A stretch of DNA of 64,000 bases. It comes from Kocuria soli (GTDB taxonomy: Bacteria; Actinomycetota; Actinomycetes; Actinomycetales; Micrococcaceae). Shown here piece after piece: positions 55,738 through 64,000 of the stretch. The stretch spans positions 1 through 64,000 of the forward strand of contig NZ_RKMF01000018.1 in assembly GCF_003797835.1 (NCBI RefSeq), written 5' to 3'. The position numbers and the translations under genes are program-made. Under the pieces are notes generated by a model. That model ran no database searches and was not told where the DNA came from. It was given only the letters and a program-made list of their open reading frames with translations. Numbering within the stretch: position 1 is the first letter of the stretch; every line of letters begins with the position of its first letter.

Positions 55738-57126
55738 GTGGCTGAGGCGACTCGTGTGGCCGCTCACGGTCTGGACGTCCCCGGGCCCGTGGGCGACCGG
55801 GACCTGGCGGTCGATGCCGCCCGCGTGGGAGCCCTTGTCCTGGTGGTCTGCGCGCACGTCCTGCTGGTCACGCTGGTCACGGTTCCGGGGACCGGGGGCG
55901 TTTCCCTGACCATGGCACCCACCCGTCACTCGTGGTTCTGGTGGTTCTCGTGGATCGTCCAGATCATGCCGCTGTTCTTCGTGGTGGGTGGGTTCTCCTC
56001 CGCGGTCTCCTGGGCCCGGTTCGCCGACGGCCCGGGTGCCTCGGTCGGTGCCAAGGCACTGTGCTGGATCCGGGGGCGACTGCTCAGACTGGCCCAACCG
56101 GCCGCCGTTCTCTGGGTGTCCTTGGCGGTCGTGACAGCTGGTGCACTGGCGGCCGGGGCGCCGGTGAGGGAGGTTCGCCTGGCGCTCTCGGGGTTGGGGA
56201 TGCACCTGTGGTTCCTGGGTGCTTACGCACTGTGCCTGGCCCTCGTGCCTCTGACCCATGCTGCGCATCGCCGCCATCCGTACCTGAGCCTGGGGGCCTT
56301 GTTGGTGGTGTGTGCAGCCGCTGAGATTCCGCGGTTGGTCACCGGAGACCATTGGTGGGGGCTGTTGTCCCTCGGGCCCGTCTGGGTGACGATCCATCAA
56401 CTGGGCTATTTCCGGGCGGACGGCACCGCGGCGCGTGCTCGCGGCCCGGTCATGGTCCTCGCCGCCGGCGCCGGGTACCTGGCACTGTGGGCCTTGGTCA
56501 GCACGGGCTGGTGGGTACGGGACATGTTGGCCGGTCTCAATCCACCGAGTCTGACGCTTGTCGTGCTGGGCTTCAGCCAGGCCTGCCTCCTGCAGGCGCT
56601 GACCCCGGCCCTGTCCCGCCTCATGTCTTGGCGACCCGTCCAGGCAGCGGCCTGGCTCATCGGATCCCGGCCCGTGACCCTTTACCTGTGGCACCTGCCC
56701 GTCATCGTCCTGGTGATGTCCGTGTGGTGGTTGTCGAACGCTCCCGAACCGGAACCGGCCAGCGGCCGCTGGTGGCTGTGGCGGATACCGTTGGCGCTCA
56801 TCTGCTGGGCGGGGGCGCTGGCCGTCGTCCGGATGTTCGGTCGGTGGGAGACGACGGCGGTCCTGCCGCCCGCCACGCGTGCCCGGGCGCTCGCCGTCGT
56901 ACCTTCCACGCCCCACTACGCGGCCGTCGTCCTTGCGGTGATTCTGCTGATAGTGCCGGTGGTCCTGGAGATCCGGTTCCTGCTCAACCCGGTCCTGGTG
57001 ACCGTGGGTGCGGTGGCCTACTTGGCCGCCGCGGTTCTCTTGCGGTGGGCCCCTGACCTGCGCCGGCCTGCCGACGCACCCGAAGGCGAAGCGTCCCTAC
57101 AGACTGAGCAGCGGCGAAACATGTGA
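55738..57126 (+). CDS. Acyltransferase-3-family membrane protein
   Basis: This 462-residue protein has about ten to twelve hydrophobic segments and the family opening VDAARVGALVLVVCAHVLL. It contains an FFVVGGFSSAVSWARF segment with an Arg/His context used by O-acyltransferases, and the late LYLWHLPVIVLVMS. It probably transfers an acyl group to a surface carbohydrate or lipid. GTG 55738 is selected because GGAGGAAGG precedes it; the frame is open from TTG 55612 with no family sequence there. Confidence 0.75.
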   Translation: MAEATRVAAHGLDVPGPVGDRDLAVDAARVGALVLVVCAHVLLVTLVTVPGTGGVSLTMAPTRHSWFWWFSWIVQIMPLFFVVGGFSSAVSWARFADGPGASVGAKALCWIRGRLLRLAQPAAVLWVSLAVVTAGALAAGAPVREVRLALSGLGMHLWFLGAYALCLALVPLTHAAHRRHPYLSLGALLVVCAAAEIPRLVTGDHWWGLLSLGPVWVTIHQLGYFRADGTAARARGPVMVLAAGAGYLALWALVSTGWWVRDMLAGLNPPSLTLVVLGFSQACLLQALTPALSRLMSWRPVQAAAWLIGSRPVTLYLWHLPVIVLVMSVWWLSNAPEPEPASGRWWLWRIPLALICWAGALAVVRMFGRWETTAVLPPATRARALAVVPSTPHYAAVVLAVILLIVPVVLEIRFLLNPVLVTVGAVAYLAAAVLLRWAPDLRRPADAPEGEASLQTEQRRNM

Positions 57127-57158
57127 CGCAACATCGCCGAAGTGGGATAGGCTGAGCG

Positions 57159-57239
57159 GGCTTCACGAGATGCGTTCGCCAAGCTCCGACTTGAGCGCAC
57201 ACCAACCCCATGTTCACGGGTGGTTCGGATGACGAAGCG
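57159..57239 (+). promoter_or_regulatory. SAM-IV riboswitch upstream of metY-metB
   Basis: The leader has the SAM-IV elements in order: TTCACGAGATGCG, the hairpin CAAGCTCCGACTTG (57180-57193), CACCAACCCC, and GGGTGGTTCGGATGACGAAG. P1 can form between GCTTC (57160-57164) and GAAGC (57234-57238). Downstream CCTGCAC (57241-57247) can pair with GTGCAGG (57282-57288), a possible expression platform that ends 22 bases before the metY ribosome site. This class binds S-adenosylmethionine and shuts down methionine synthesis genes. Confidence 0.65.
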
Positions 57240-57319
57240 GCCTGCACCGCCCGCAGCGCACGAACAACTCCGTGGGTGACCGTGCAGGTCAAGAGCACCA
57301 ACCCACTGGAGGTACCGAG

Positions 57320-58708
57320 ATGACGCTCTCGCCCTCGGCAACCATCAACGGCTCGTCCTCGTTGGCCACTCGGCAGATCCATGCCGGTCGCGGCGGTTCG
57401 GCCGATTCGCCCACCCAGGCGACCCTTCCCGTGCCGATCTACCAGTCCTCGGCCTTCGAGTTCCCCGATCACGCCTCCGCGGCGGCCATGTTCGCTCAGA
57501 CCCAGCCGGGCTTCACCTACTCCCGTACCGGTAACCCGACCGTGGCTGTTCTGGAAGCGCGCTCCGCTGATCTGGAGGGCGGGATCGCGGGTCTCGCCCT
57601 GGGGTCGGGTCAGTCCGCTGTTGCCGCCGCACTGTTGGCGCTGGTGAGCACCGGGCCCGGCAAGCACCTGGTCGTCTCGGAGAAGATCTACGGCGGCACC
57701 GTGGACCTCCTGGGCGACACCCTGGCCGACCTCGGCGTCACCGTGACCTACGTGGACCCGACGGACGCCTCCCAGTGGGCCGCGGCCGTCACCGATCAGA
57801 CTCGAGGATTCTTCCTGGAATCCATCGGCAACCCGCTGTCCACTCTGGCCGACCTCGACGCCATTGCCGAGGTCGCACACGAGGCCGGTGTTCCCGTGGT
57901 CGTGGACAACACACTGGCCACGCCGGTCCTGTACCGCCCCATCGAACACGGGGCGGACATCGTGGTCCACTCGGCCACCAAGTACTTCGGGGGCCACGGC
58001 ACGGCGCTGGCCGGGGTCATCGTGGACGCCGGGCGGTTCGACTGGGAGGCCCGGCCCGAGCGGTGGCCGCAGTTCACGAGCCCGCGTGAGCGGTGGGGCC
58101 ACCAGAGCCTCGTGGACAAGTGCCGCGGGGGCTCACCTTTCCTCCACCTGTGCCGTGCCAAGTTCGTCCACGACCTCGGCCTCACCCTGTCGCCGTTCAA
58201 CGCCTCCCAGATCATCCAAGGAATGGAGACCCTGGACCTGCGGGTGCGCAGGCACAGTGATTCCGCGGCACGGATCGCACGGTTCCTGGACGGCCACCCG
58301 GCTGTCCGGCGGGTGCACCACCCCGTCGTCGAATCCTCCGTGGATCACCGGATCGCGGAACGGGACTATCCTTCGGGGACGGGCGCGGTGTTCGCCTTCG
58401 AACTCAACTGCGACCCCGAGCGCGTGCCGGAATTCGTGGACTCGTTGCGCCTGTTCAAGCTGGTGGCCAACATCGGTGACGTCCGGTCACTCGTCGCCCA
58501 CCCGGCGGCCATGACGCACTGTCGCCTGACCGAGGAGCAGCGGTTGGCCGCTGGCATCACGTGGGAGACGCTGCGTCTGTCCATCGGTTTGGAAGCCGCC
58601 GAGGACCTGATCGCCGACCTGCAGTCCTCCCTGGACGAACTGCAGAGGACCAGCCCCGCCTCGGCACGGACCTCGGACGTCGAGTCCGCGCAGGAGGCGC
58701 GGGCATGA
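57320..58708 (+). CDS. metY: O-acetylhomoserine sulfhydrylase-like PLP enzyme
   Basis: This 462-residue member of the Cys/Met-metabolism PLP family has the lysine in [18 protein letters not shown], the cofactor-binding [15 protein letters not shown] and a [15 protein letters not shown] substrate region. The length and the additional loops match MetY, which makes homocysteine directly from O-acetylhomoserine and sulfide. ATG 57320 follows ACTGGAGG. It is behind the SAM-IV aptamer and overlaps metB by four bases. Confidence 0.88.
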   Translation: MTLSPSATINGSSSLATRQIHAGRGGSADSPTQATLPVPIYQSSAFEFPDHASAAAMFAQTQPGFTYSRTGNPTVAVLEARSADLEGGIAGLALGSGQSAVAAALLALVSTGPGKHLVVSEKIYGGTVDLLGDTLADLGVTVTYVDPTDASQWAAAVTDQTRGFFLESIGNPLSTLADLDAIAEVAHEAGVPVVVDNTLATPVLYRPIEHGADIVVHSATKYFGGHGTALAGVIVDAGRFDWEARPERWPQFTSPRERWGHQSLVDKCRGGSPFLHLCRAKFVHDLGLTLSPFNASQIIQGMETLDLRVRRHSDSAARIARFLDGHPAVRRVHHPVVESSVDHRIAERDYPSGTGAVFAFELNCDPERVPEFVDSLRLFKLVANIGDVRSLVAHPAAMTHCRLTEEQRLAAGITWETLRLSIGLEAAEDLIADLQSSLDELQRTSPASARTSDVESAQEARA

Positions 58709-59886
58709 GCGGGTTCACCACGCGGGCGGTCCACGCCGGGCAGGAACCCGACCGCCTCACGGGTGCCGTGATTCCGCCGATCTACCAGACCTCCACCTTT
58801 GTCCAGGACGGCATCAACGTCCTGCGGGACGGACACGAGTACTCGCGGGGGTCCAACCCGACCCGCAACGGTTTCGAGGAGCAACTGTGCGCCCTGGAAG
58901 GTGGGTTCCGGGCGTTCTCGTTCGCCTCGGGGATTGCCGCGGAGGACGCCTTGCTGCGTGCCCTGCTGCGCCCCGGGGACCACGTGATCCTGGGCGGTGA
59001 CGGGTACGGCGGGACGAACAGGCTGATCTCCAGGGTCCTGGCTCCCTGGCAGGTTGCACATTCGCCCGTGGACGTCACCAACCCCGACGCGGTTCGCGGA
59101 GCCTTCACGGACAAGACCCGTGTGCTTTGGGTGGAAACACCCACGAACCCGCTGTTGGGGATCGCCGATCTGGCGACGCTGGCGCAGCTCGCCCACGACC
59201 ACGGAACGCTGCTGGTCGTGGACAACACCTTTGCCTCGCCCTATCTCCAGCGTCCTTTCGAATTCGGCGCCGACGTCGTGGTGCACTCCACGACCAAGTA
59301 CGTGGGCGGCCATTCGGACGTGCTGGGCGGCGCCGTCGTCGTCACGGACAAGGCCTGGGAGGTTGCCGAGGTCAACGGGTTCTCGCCCGGAGCCACCCTT
59401 GCTGAACTGCTGGCCTTCCAGCAGTTCGCGGGGGGAGCGGTCTCCGGCCCGCAGGACAGCTACCTGGCCGCACGCGGACTGAAGACGCTGGCCCTTCGCA
59501 TGGAGCGACACCAGGCCAATGCCGGGCGGATCGCGCAATGGCTCACCGAGCGACCGGAGGTGGCGGAGGTCCTGTACCCGGGGCTGCCGGACCACCCGGG
59601 ACACGAATTGGCGGCGCGGCAGATGGACGGCTTCGGCGGAATGGTGTCCTTCCGGCTCGCGGCCGGAGAGGCGGCCGCGCGCCGATTCGCGGAGTCCACG
59701 CACATGTACAAGCTCTCCGTGTCCCTGGGCGGAGTCGAGTCCCTGATCTGCTGGCCTTCGGAAATGACCCACGGGTGCGTCGTCGGCACGGACCAAGCGG
59801 TCCCGACCGACCTGGTCAGGCTCTCCGTGGGCATAGAGGACCTGGAGGACCACCTGGAGGACCTGGAGCGCGCCTTCACATCGTGA
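58705..59886 (+). CDS. metB: Cystathionine gamma-synthase/lyase-type PLP enzyme
   Basis: This 393-residue enzyme is in the same fold family, with the PLP lysine in VVHSTTKYVGGHSDVLGG, EYSRGSNPTRNGFEEQL and a C-terminal SLGGVESLICWPSEMTH. Its operon with metY under SAM control favours cystathionine gamma-synthase (homocysteine via cystathionine); gamma-lyase and MetZ cannot be separated from it by sequence. It has a four-base overlap with metY. A perfect hairpin follows. Confidence 0.85.
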   Translation: MSGFTTRAVHAGQEPDRLTGAVIPPIYQTSTFVQDGINVLRDGHEYSRGSNPTRNGFEEQLCALEGGFRAFSFASGIAAEDALLRALLRPGDHVILGGDGYGGTNRLISRVLAPWQVAHSPVDVTNPDAVRGAFTDKTRVLWVETPTNPLLGIADLATLAQLAHDHGTLLVVDNTFASPYLQRPFEFGADVVVHSTTKYVGGHSDVLGGAVVVTDKAWEVAEVNGFSPGATLAELLAFQQFAGGAVSGPQDSYLAARGLKTLALRMERHQANAGRIAQWLTERPEVAEVLYPGLPDHPGHELAARQMDGFGGMVSFRLAAGEAAARRFAESTHMYKLSVSLGGVESLICWPSEMTHGCVVGTDQAVPTDLVRLSVGIEDLEDHLEDLERAFTS

Positions 59887-59912
59887 CCCGTGACGCGCAA
59901 TGCGCTTAACCT

Positions 59913-59932
59913 GGACCCGGGCCCCCGGGTCC
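59913..59932 (+). terminator. Hairpin terminator after metB
   Basis: GGACCCGGG (59913-59921) and CCCGGGTCC (59924-59932) form a perfect nine-base stem with a two-base loop. No U-tail is present. Confidence 0.6.
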
Positions 59933-59985
59933 GAATGACGATGCGTACCGACTGACGCGTTTAGATGCGCAAGGAGATCCTCACC

Positions 59986-60768
59986 ATGACCACCGATGAC
60001 AGCGATCGCAGCGCTTCACACGACGACGGCGCCGCTGGTCCCGTCCAGGACCCCTCCGGCTCCGAGCCCGGTGCTGGGCCCGGTGCCGGGTCGGATGCCA
60101 ACGGCTCCTCCGCCACGACGTCGCAGTACGGCCAACAGCCGGGGTACCAGCCGGGTGGGCCGCAATCTGGTCAGCCGCAGTACGGCGCAGGGCAGTACGG
60201 GGCACCCGAGACCAGCGCGCCCCAGTACGGCGCTCCCCAGAACGGCGCACCTCAGTACGGGGCTCCGCAGAACGATGGGGCGCAGTACGGCGCGCCCGGG
60301 CATGGGTACGGCCAGCAGCCGAACTACGGCCAGCAGGCATACGGGCAGCAGCCGAACTACGGTGGCGCGCCGAACCCCGGCGGTCCGTACCAGTTCAGCG
60401 GGATGCCTCCGCAGGAGGCCCGGACCATGGCCCTGGTCACGCATCTGTCCGCGCCCGTGCTGTATTTGCTGTCCGCGGGGTGGGCAGGGTTCCTGGCGCC
60501 GTTGATCCTGTGGGCCATCTACAAGGACAAGGATCCGCTGGTCCGCCAGGCCGGTGCGGGTTCCTTCAACTTCAACTTCGCTCTGATGGTCGTCAGCGTC
60601 GTGGCTTGGATTGCCGGGTTCGTGAGCCTCGGTCTGCTCATCCCGCTCACGATCCTGGTGGTGTTCGCCGTTCTGGTGGTGCAGGTGATCTTCGGAATTT
60701 TCGGGGCCATGGCCGCAAACCAGGGGCAGGCGTACAAGTACCCCTTCGAGATCCCGATCCTGAAGTGA
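59986..60768 (+). CDS. DUF4870-like membrane protein with repeat-rich head
   Basis: This 260-residue protein is in two parts. Residues 1-140 are low-complexity, with repeating QYGAP, QNGAPQ and GQQPNYG units and no hydrophobic residues. Residues 145-258 form a DUF4870/Tic20-like domain with three hydrophobic segments (LVTHLSAPVLYLLSAGWAGF, FNFALMVVSVVAWIAGF and LIPLTILVVFAVLVVQVIFG) and the phrase DKDPLVRQAG. ATG 59986 is preferred to ATG 59965, since AAGGAGA is nine bases before it. The function is unknown. Confidence 0.75.
   Translation: MTTDDSDRSASHDDGAAGPVQDPSGSEPGAGPGAGSDANGSSATTSQYGQQPGYQPGGPQSGQPQYGAGQYGAPETSAPQYGAPQNGAPQYGAPQNDGAQYGAPGHGYGQQPNYGQQAYGQQPNYGGAPNPGGPYQFSGMPPQEARTMALVTHLSAPVLYLLSAGWAGFLAPLILWAIYKDKDPLVRQAGAGSFNFNFALMVVSVVAWIAGFVSLGLLIPLTILVVFAVLVVQVIFGIFGAMAANQGQAYKYPFEIPILK
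60160..60400 (+). repeat. Degenerate tandem repeat coding Gln/Tyr/Gly/Pro units
   Basis: Units of about 15-18 bases related to CAGTACGGCGCACCC recur eight or more times, encoding QYGAP-type peptides. They lie inside the DUF4870-like gene. The repeats are imperfect, so they are under coding selection and not a recent expansion. Confidence 0.7.
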
Positions 60769-60799
60769 CCCGCCCCGCCCTTCGCCCACGGACGTGATC

Positions 60800-61423
60800 A
60801 TGAGCGACATGAACCCCACCGAATCCGGGCAAGGTGCCGTGCGCCCGAGTGCGGATGACGATCCACTCCGAACGGACTCCGTCCACCTGCCGGCACCCGT
60901 GGAGAGTCGGCACCGGTTGGTGCCCACCCCACTCGGTGACATGGTGTTGGCGGTGGGTGATTTCGACGGCGGCCCGGCGGTGACCGGTGCGTGGTTCGCA
61001 GGGCAGAAGCACTTCCCGGACGCCGTCGTCCTCGGCACTGCCGACGATGGCCAGGACCCACTGCTGTCCAGGGCCGCGGAACAGCTCAAGGAGTGGTTCG
61101 CCGGTGAGCGCCGGGACTTCGACCTCCCTCTCGCGCTGGACTCCAAGCCGCAGGGCTTACGGCCGCCCGTATGGCAGGCCCTGCGTGATGTCGCGTTCGG
61201 GCAGACCACGACCTACGGGGAGTTGGCCCTACAGCTGGGAGGGGCCGGCCTGGCCCAAGCGGTGGGCCAGGCCGTCGGGCGTAATCCGTGGTCGGTCATC
61301 GTCCCGTGCCATCGGGTCCTGGGGGCCGACGGCGGTCTCACCGGTTACGCCGGGGGCCTTGAACGCAAGCGCTCGCTGTTGGAGTTCGAAGGCTCGCTGC
61401 CGCGGACACCCGGGCTTTTCTGA
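60800..61423 (+). CDS. ogt: Methylated-DNA-protein-cysteine methyltransferase
   Basis: This 207-residue DNA repair protein transfers O6-alkyl groups from guanine to its own cysteine, in VIVPCHRVLGADG. The helix-turn-helix region is FGQTTTYGELALQLG, with GNPxx-like VGRNPWSV. It has a longer, polar N-terminal tail (about 1-40) than E. coli Ogt. ATG 60800 is used; GTG 60794 would add two residues. Confidence 0.93.
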   Translation: MSDMNPTESGQGAVRPSADDDPLRTDSVHLPAPVESRHRLVPTPLGDMVLAVGDFDGGPAVTGAWFAGQKHFPDAVVLGTADDGQDPLLSRAAEQLKEWFAGERRDFDLPLALDSKPQGLRPPVWQALRDVAFGQTTTYGELALQLGGAGLAQAVGQAVGRNPWSVIVPCHRVLGADGGLTGYAGGLERKRSLLEFEGSLPRTPGLF

Positions 61424-61532
61424 GGCTGCGCGGGGGTCTCGTCGCCGCACCGGGGCGGTGCGCTGCTCTGGGGTAACTCGCTGATCTGCCTGCGCTTTCG
61501 CGGGCGTCTTGTTGCAACCCGGACTCCGCACC

Positions 61533-61545
61533 TACTGTGGATCGT
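61533..61545 (+). promoter_or_regulatory. Likely leaderless promoter for the thioesterase gene
   Basis: TACTGT at 61533-61538 is followed by seven bases and ATG 61546. TTGCAA at 61512-61517 could be the -35, 15 bases upstream. Confidence 0.55.
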
Positions 61546-62031
61546 ATGGATCCCAACCAGGCCGCTGCCGGTCATGCCCCGGACACGGAAGCCCCGCAGG
61601 ACAACGACATCGTCACCTTCCACACGCGTAAGTGGGTCAAGCCCGAGGACCTCAACCCGAACGGGACGCTGTTCGGAGGGAGCCTGCTGCGCTGGATCGA
61701 CGAAGAGGCTGCCGTCTACGCCATCGTGCAGCTGGGCAACCAGCGGGCCGTGACCAAGTACATGTCGGAGATCAACTTCGTGTCCTCCGCACGCCAGGGT
61801 GATCTGATCGAGATGGGTCTTCGCGCCACGCATTTCGGCCGCACCTCGATCACAATGACCGCTCAGGTCCGCAACATGATCACCCGGCACCTGATCCTCA
61901 CGATCGAGAAGATCGTGTTCGTGAATCTCGACCAGGACGGCGTGCCCGCTCCGCACGGGTTCACGGAGATCACCTACGAGCGGGACAGGGTCCCGACAAC
62001 GGCACTTCCGGTGGTCCGACCGAACCAGTGA
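61546..62031 (+). CDS. Acyl-CoA thioesterase, hot-dog fold (YciA-like)
   Basis: This 161-residue single hot-dog domain has the catalytic-region motif NPNGTLFGGSLLRWIDE and FVSSARQGDLIEMGLRA. It hydrolyses acyl-CoA to free acid and CoA. ATG 61546 is fixed by the adjacent promoter; GTG 61537 would lie inside that promoter. It is convergent with a GNAT gene. Confidence 0.87.
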   Translation: MDPNQAAAGHAPDTEAPQDNDIVTFHTRKWVKPEDLNPNGTLFGGSLLRWIDEEAAVYAIVQLGNQRAVTKYMSEINFVSSARQGDLIEMGLRATHFGRTSITMTAQVRNMITRHLILTIEKIVFVNLDQDGVPAPHGFTEITYERDRVPTTALPVVRPNQ

Positions 62032-62045
62032 GGTCCGGGGTCGCG

Positions 62046-62612
62046 TCAGTTGTCCGGGTCGGACGGCATTTCGTGGGAGAGGATGGCGTAGATCAGTTCG
62101 TCGCGCCATTCGCCCAGCTGCCAGTGTGATTCCTTGAGTTCGGCTTCCAGCCGCATACCCAGGCGCTCGCAGACCTTCGCGGAACTGACGTTGAGGGAAT
62201 CCAGTCGCGCGAAGACGCGGTGCGCGTCCAGTCGCTCGAACACAGCTCGAATGGCGGCCGTGGCAGCTTCGGAGGCCAGGCCCTGACCGGTGTGCGCCGG
62301 ATTGACCACCCAGCCCATTTCGATCTGCTTGGACTCGGCGTCCACGAGCGTCAGCACGATCTCACCGTAGAGCTCGCCGTTGCCACCCTTGGGCGAGAAG
62401 GCATAGCGCACGGAATCCCCGTCTCCCACGAATGCACGCGGGCCGCGGTGCTCAGCGATCACGCGGTACGAGTGTTCCCACGAGCGGGGCCCCCGCCATG
62501 CATGCTGGGCGTAGTCCTCACGGGACTGGTAGGAGTGCATCTCCTCCAGGTCGGCTTCCGTGAAACGACGGAAATACAGGCGCTCGGTTTCCAGGGGCAG
62601 CAGATCCTTCAC
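62046..62612 (-). CDS. RimJ/RimL-like GNAT acetyltransferase
   Basis: This 188-residue protein has the family opening PLETERLYFRRFTEADLEEM, the acetyl-CoA loop GWVVNPAHTGQGLASEAA and a C-terminal LNVSSAKVCERLGMRLEAEL. Substrates of this group include ribosomal proteins and antibiotics; none is indicated. GTG 62612 is preferred because AGGTGA lies five bases before it; GTG 62639 would add nine residues. Confidence 0.85.
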   Translation of the reverse strand: MKDLLPLETERLYFRRFTEADLEEMHSYQSREDYAQHAWRGPRSWEHSYRVIAEHRGPRAFVGDGDSVRYAFSPKGGNGELYGEIVLTLVDAESKQIEMGWVVNPAHTGQGLASEAATAAIRAVFERLDAHRVFARLDSLNVSSAKVCERLGMRLEAELKESHWQLGEWRDELIYAILSHEMPSDPDN

Positions 62613-62764
62613 GACGCTCACCTTACTTGCCGTTTCCACCCCGTCGCCGCCCCGGGTCCGCCCTCGACTCGGACCGTCGTTGTGGGTAAGGTCACACCAA
62701 AGTTGGTGATACCCACAGGACCACTTAATTCACCGCCTCGGATCTCCCGGAGGAAACGACGACG

Positions 62765-64000
62765 ATGGCCAGCCCCGCGCCCCTGGAACAAGACCAGTTC
62801 CCCTCGACCGTGGACATCTCGGTCCAGAACCGCGTACTGCCCGGACGCGAACGCCCCACGGCGGTGATCCGCCTCGACTCGCGACCTTCCGGGGGTCTCG
62901 TCATCTGGAGCTCCGCGGCGCTCACCCAGTTGCGCGACGCCGTCGACGGCATCGATCAGGACCAGGTTGAGGCGATCGTCGTCGTCGGCAACCGACATTC
63001 CTTCGGCGCCGGGGCGAATCTGGACGAGATTCGCCACAGGCAGGAGGAGGGCTCGGCTGCGGAGTACATCGCCACGGGCCATGAGGCCTTCGGCCGCTTG
63101 GCGGAGGCGGCGGTCCCCACCTTCTCCGTGCTCAGCGGACAGGCCCTGGGCGGCGGACTCGAGTTGGCGCTGCACACGGACCACCGCATCGGTCACGCGG
63201 GCGGTGGCCCCCTGGGGTTGCCCGAATGCAGGCTCGGGATCTTCCCCGCGTGGGGCGGGGTGTACCTGCTGCCGCACCTGATCGGCCCCTCGGCAGCGAT
63301 CGACGCGATGGTGTTCAACTCCGTTCGTGGCCGCCACGTGCGGCCCTCGGAGGCCCTGGACCTCGGGCTGGTTGATCGTCTCCTCGACGTGGGGCCGGAC
63401 GACGACGCATGGGACGCCGCCTGGGAGCCCGCCGTCGTAGACCTCCTCACCCAGGGTGAGGACGATTCGCAAGCGCCCCGCGGCGGTGCCGAGCAATCAA
63501 AGCCCGACGGAGGCTCCTGGCAGGAGGCCGTGGACAGCGCAAGGGCAAGGGCCGAAGCGCAGTGGCACGGCGCGGCCCCGGCACCACTGGCGGCCTTGGG
63601 CCTCGTGGCAGCCGCGGAGACCCAGTCCCGGTCGGAAAGCGCCGCGGCAGCGACCGACTCCTTCGGCGAACTCGTCACGGGCGACATCGCCAAGGCCTGT
63701 CTGCGTACCTTCCGCTTGGTCGACGGCAGATCCCGGCGGGCTCCCGACCGCCCCGATGTCCCGGGTCGGGAGATTCGCAAGGTGGGCGTTGTCGGGGCCG
63801 GCCTCATGGCACGGCAGCTGGCGGCCTTGTTCGCCCGATCTCTGCGGGTTCCGGTGGTCCTCACCGACATCGACCAGGAGCAGCTGGCCAACGGAGTCCG
63901 TTGGGTCTCCGAGCGCTTCCGACGCCAGGCCGACCAGGGCCGGATGACACCGGAGGAGGCCGAAACCCTGGCAGCCCTGGTCACGGGCGCTGCATCCGAC
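62765..64000 (+). CDS. FadB-like enoyl-CoA hydratase/3-hydroxyacyl-CoA dehydrogenase, 3' end missing
   Basis: At least 412 residues are encoded before the window ends in frame. An enoyl-CoA hydratase domain (about 20-220) has the oxyanion stretch NRHSFGAGANLDEI, the two catalytic Glu positions in ALGGGLELAL and GLPECRLGIFPAWGG. A linker (about 225-335) leads to a Rossmann fold starting KVGVVGAGLMARQLAALFA (about 340). This is the beta-oxidation trifunctional alpha-chain layout. ATG 62765 follows GGAGG. A thiolase partner would be expected beyond or near the window. Confidence 0.88.
   Translation, partial: MASPAPLEQDQFPSTVDISVQNRVLPGRERPTAVIRLDSRPSGGLVIWSSAALTQLRDAVDGIDQDQVEAIVVVGNRHSFGAGANLDEIRHRQEEGSAAEYIATGHEAFGRLAEAAVPTFSVLSGQALGGGLELALHTDHRIGHAGGGPLGLPECRLGIFPAWGGVYLLPHLIGPSAAIDAMVFNSVRGRHVRPSEALDLGLVDRLLDVGPDDDAWDAAWEPAVVDLLTQGEDDSQAPRGGAEQSKPDGGSWQEAVDSARARAEAQWHGAAPAPLAALGLVAAAETQSRSESAAAATDSFGELVTGDIAKACLRTFRLVDGRSRRAPDRPDVPGREIRKVGVVGAGLMARQLAALFARSLRVPVVLTDIDQEQLANGVRWVSERFRRQADQGRMTPEEAETLAALVTGAASD

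Overview
The window is high-GC DNA with many GTG and TTG starts, four-base stop/start overlaps, hairpin terminators that mostly lack U-tails, TANNNT promoters placed directly before leaderless ATG codons, and an apparent SAM-IV riboswitch, a class known mainly from actinomycetes. Together these point to an actinobacterium. The gene content (Urt/urease block, LutABC/LldP, SAM-controlled metY-metB) fits Micrococcales, perhaps Micrococcaceae. The taxonomic placement is an inference from content, not from a marker gene. No rRNA, tRNA, CRISPR array or phage was recognised.

Layout. (1) 0.5-11.8 kb, plus strand: a urea module. It has the ABC urea importer urtABCDE, a urease with fused gamma/beta subunits (ureAB) and ureC, the accessory genes ureE, ureF, ureG and ureD, and a NiCoT nickel permease. 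Urea uptake, hydrolysis, nickel supply and enzyme maturation are therefore together. (2) 11.8-17.7 kb: a CPBP protease-like protein, then a minus-strand operon of alanine dehydrogenase, a ThDP enzyme and a GlcD-type FAD oxidase. The last two look broken. A divergent GNAT acetyltransferase and an M50-type membrane protease follow. (3) 17.8-21.7 kb: an unrecognised protein overlapping a membrane J-domain protein with a degenerate HPD motif, then an AbgT transporter. (4) 22.2-35.7 kb: a galactoside regulon with a MalK-type ATPase, LacZ, a sugar ABC transporter, a GH36 alpha-galactosidase, a DeoR regulator, galT and galK. Repeated GAACAT half-sites lie in its promoters. (5) 35.8-41.1 kb: a small membrane protein, an aquaporin, a LysE exporter, an AraC regulator, a complete IS3-family element (IS150-like) inserted in the loop of a terminator, and glutathione peroxidase. 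(6) 41.1-47.0 kb: lactate utilisation, lutABC divergent from lldP-lldR. (7) 47.2-51.2 kb: a secreted NlpC/P60 hydrolase behind a c-di-AMP (ydaO) riboswitch, then two CNNM/CorC membrane proteins preceded by a possible leaderless 51-codon ORF. (8) 51.3-57.1 kb: a beta-lactamase-fold lipoprotein, a two-gene sulfolipid operon (sqdB plus a GT4 glycosyltransferase), an alpha/beta hydrolase and a membrane acyltransferase. (9) 57.1-64.0 kb: a SAM-IV riboswitch controlling metY-metB, a DUF4870-like protein with a repeat-rich head, ogt, an acyl-CoA thioesterase, a GNAT, and a FadB-like beta-oxidation protein cut by the window end.

Most of the window is ordinary metabolism. The parts most worth a second look are the sulfolipid pair, the unknown/J-domain gene pair, the galactoside operator set, the decaying ThDP/FAD oxidase genes, the IS-split terminator, the two riboswitches, and a structured RNA candidate at about 21.94-22.15 kb.
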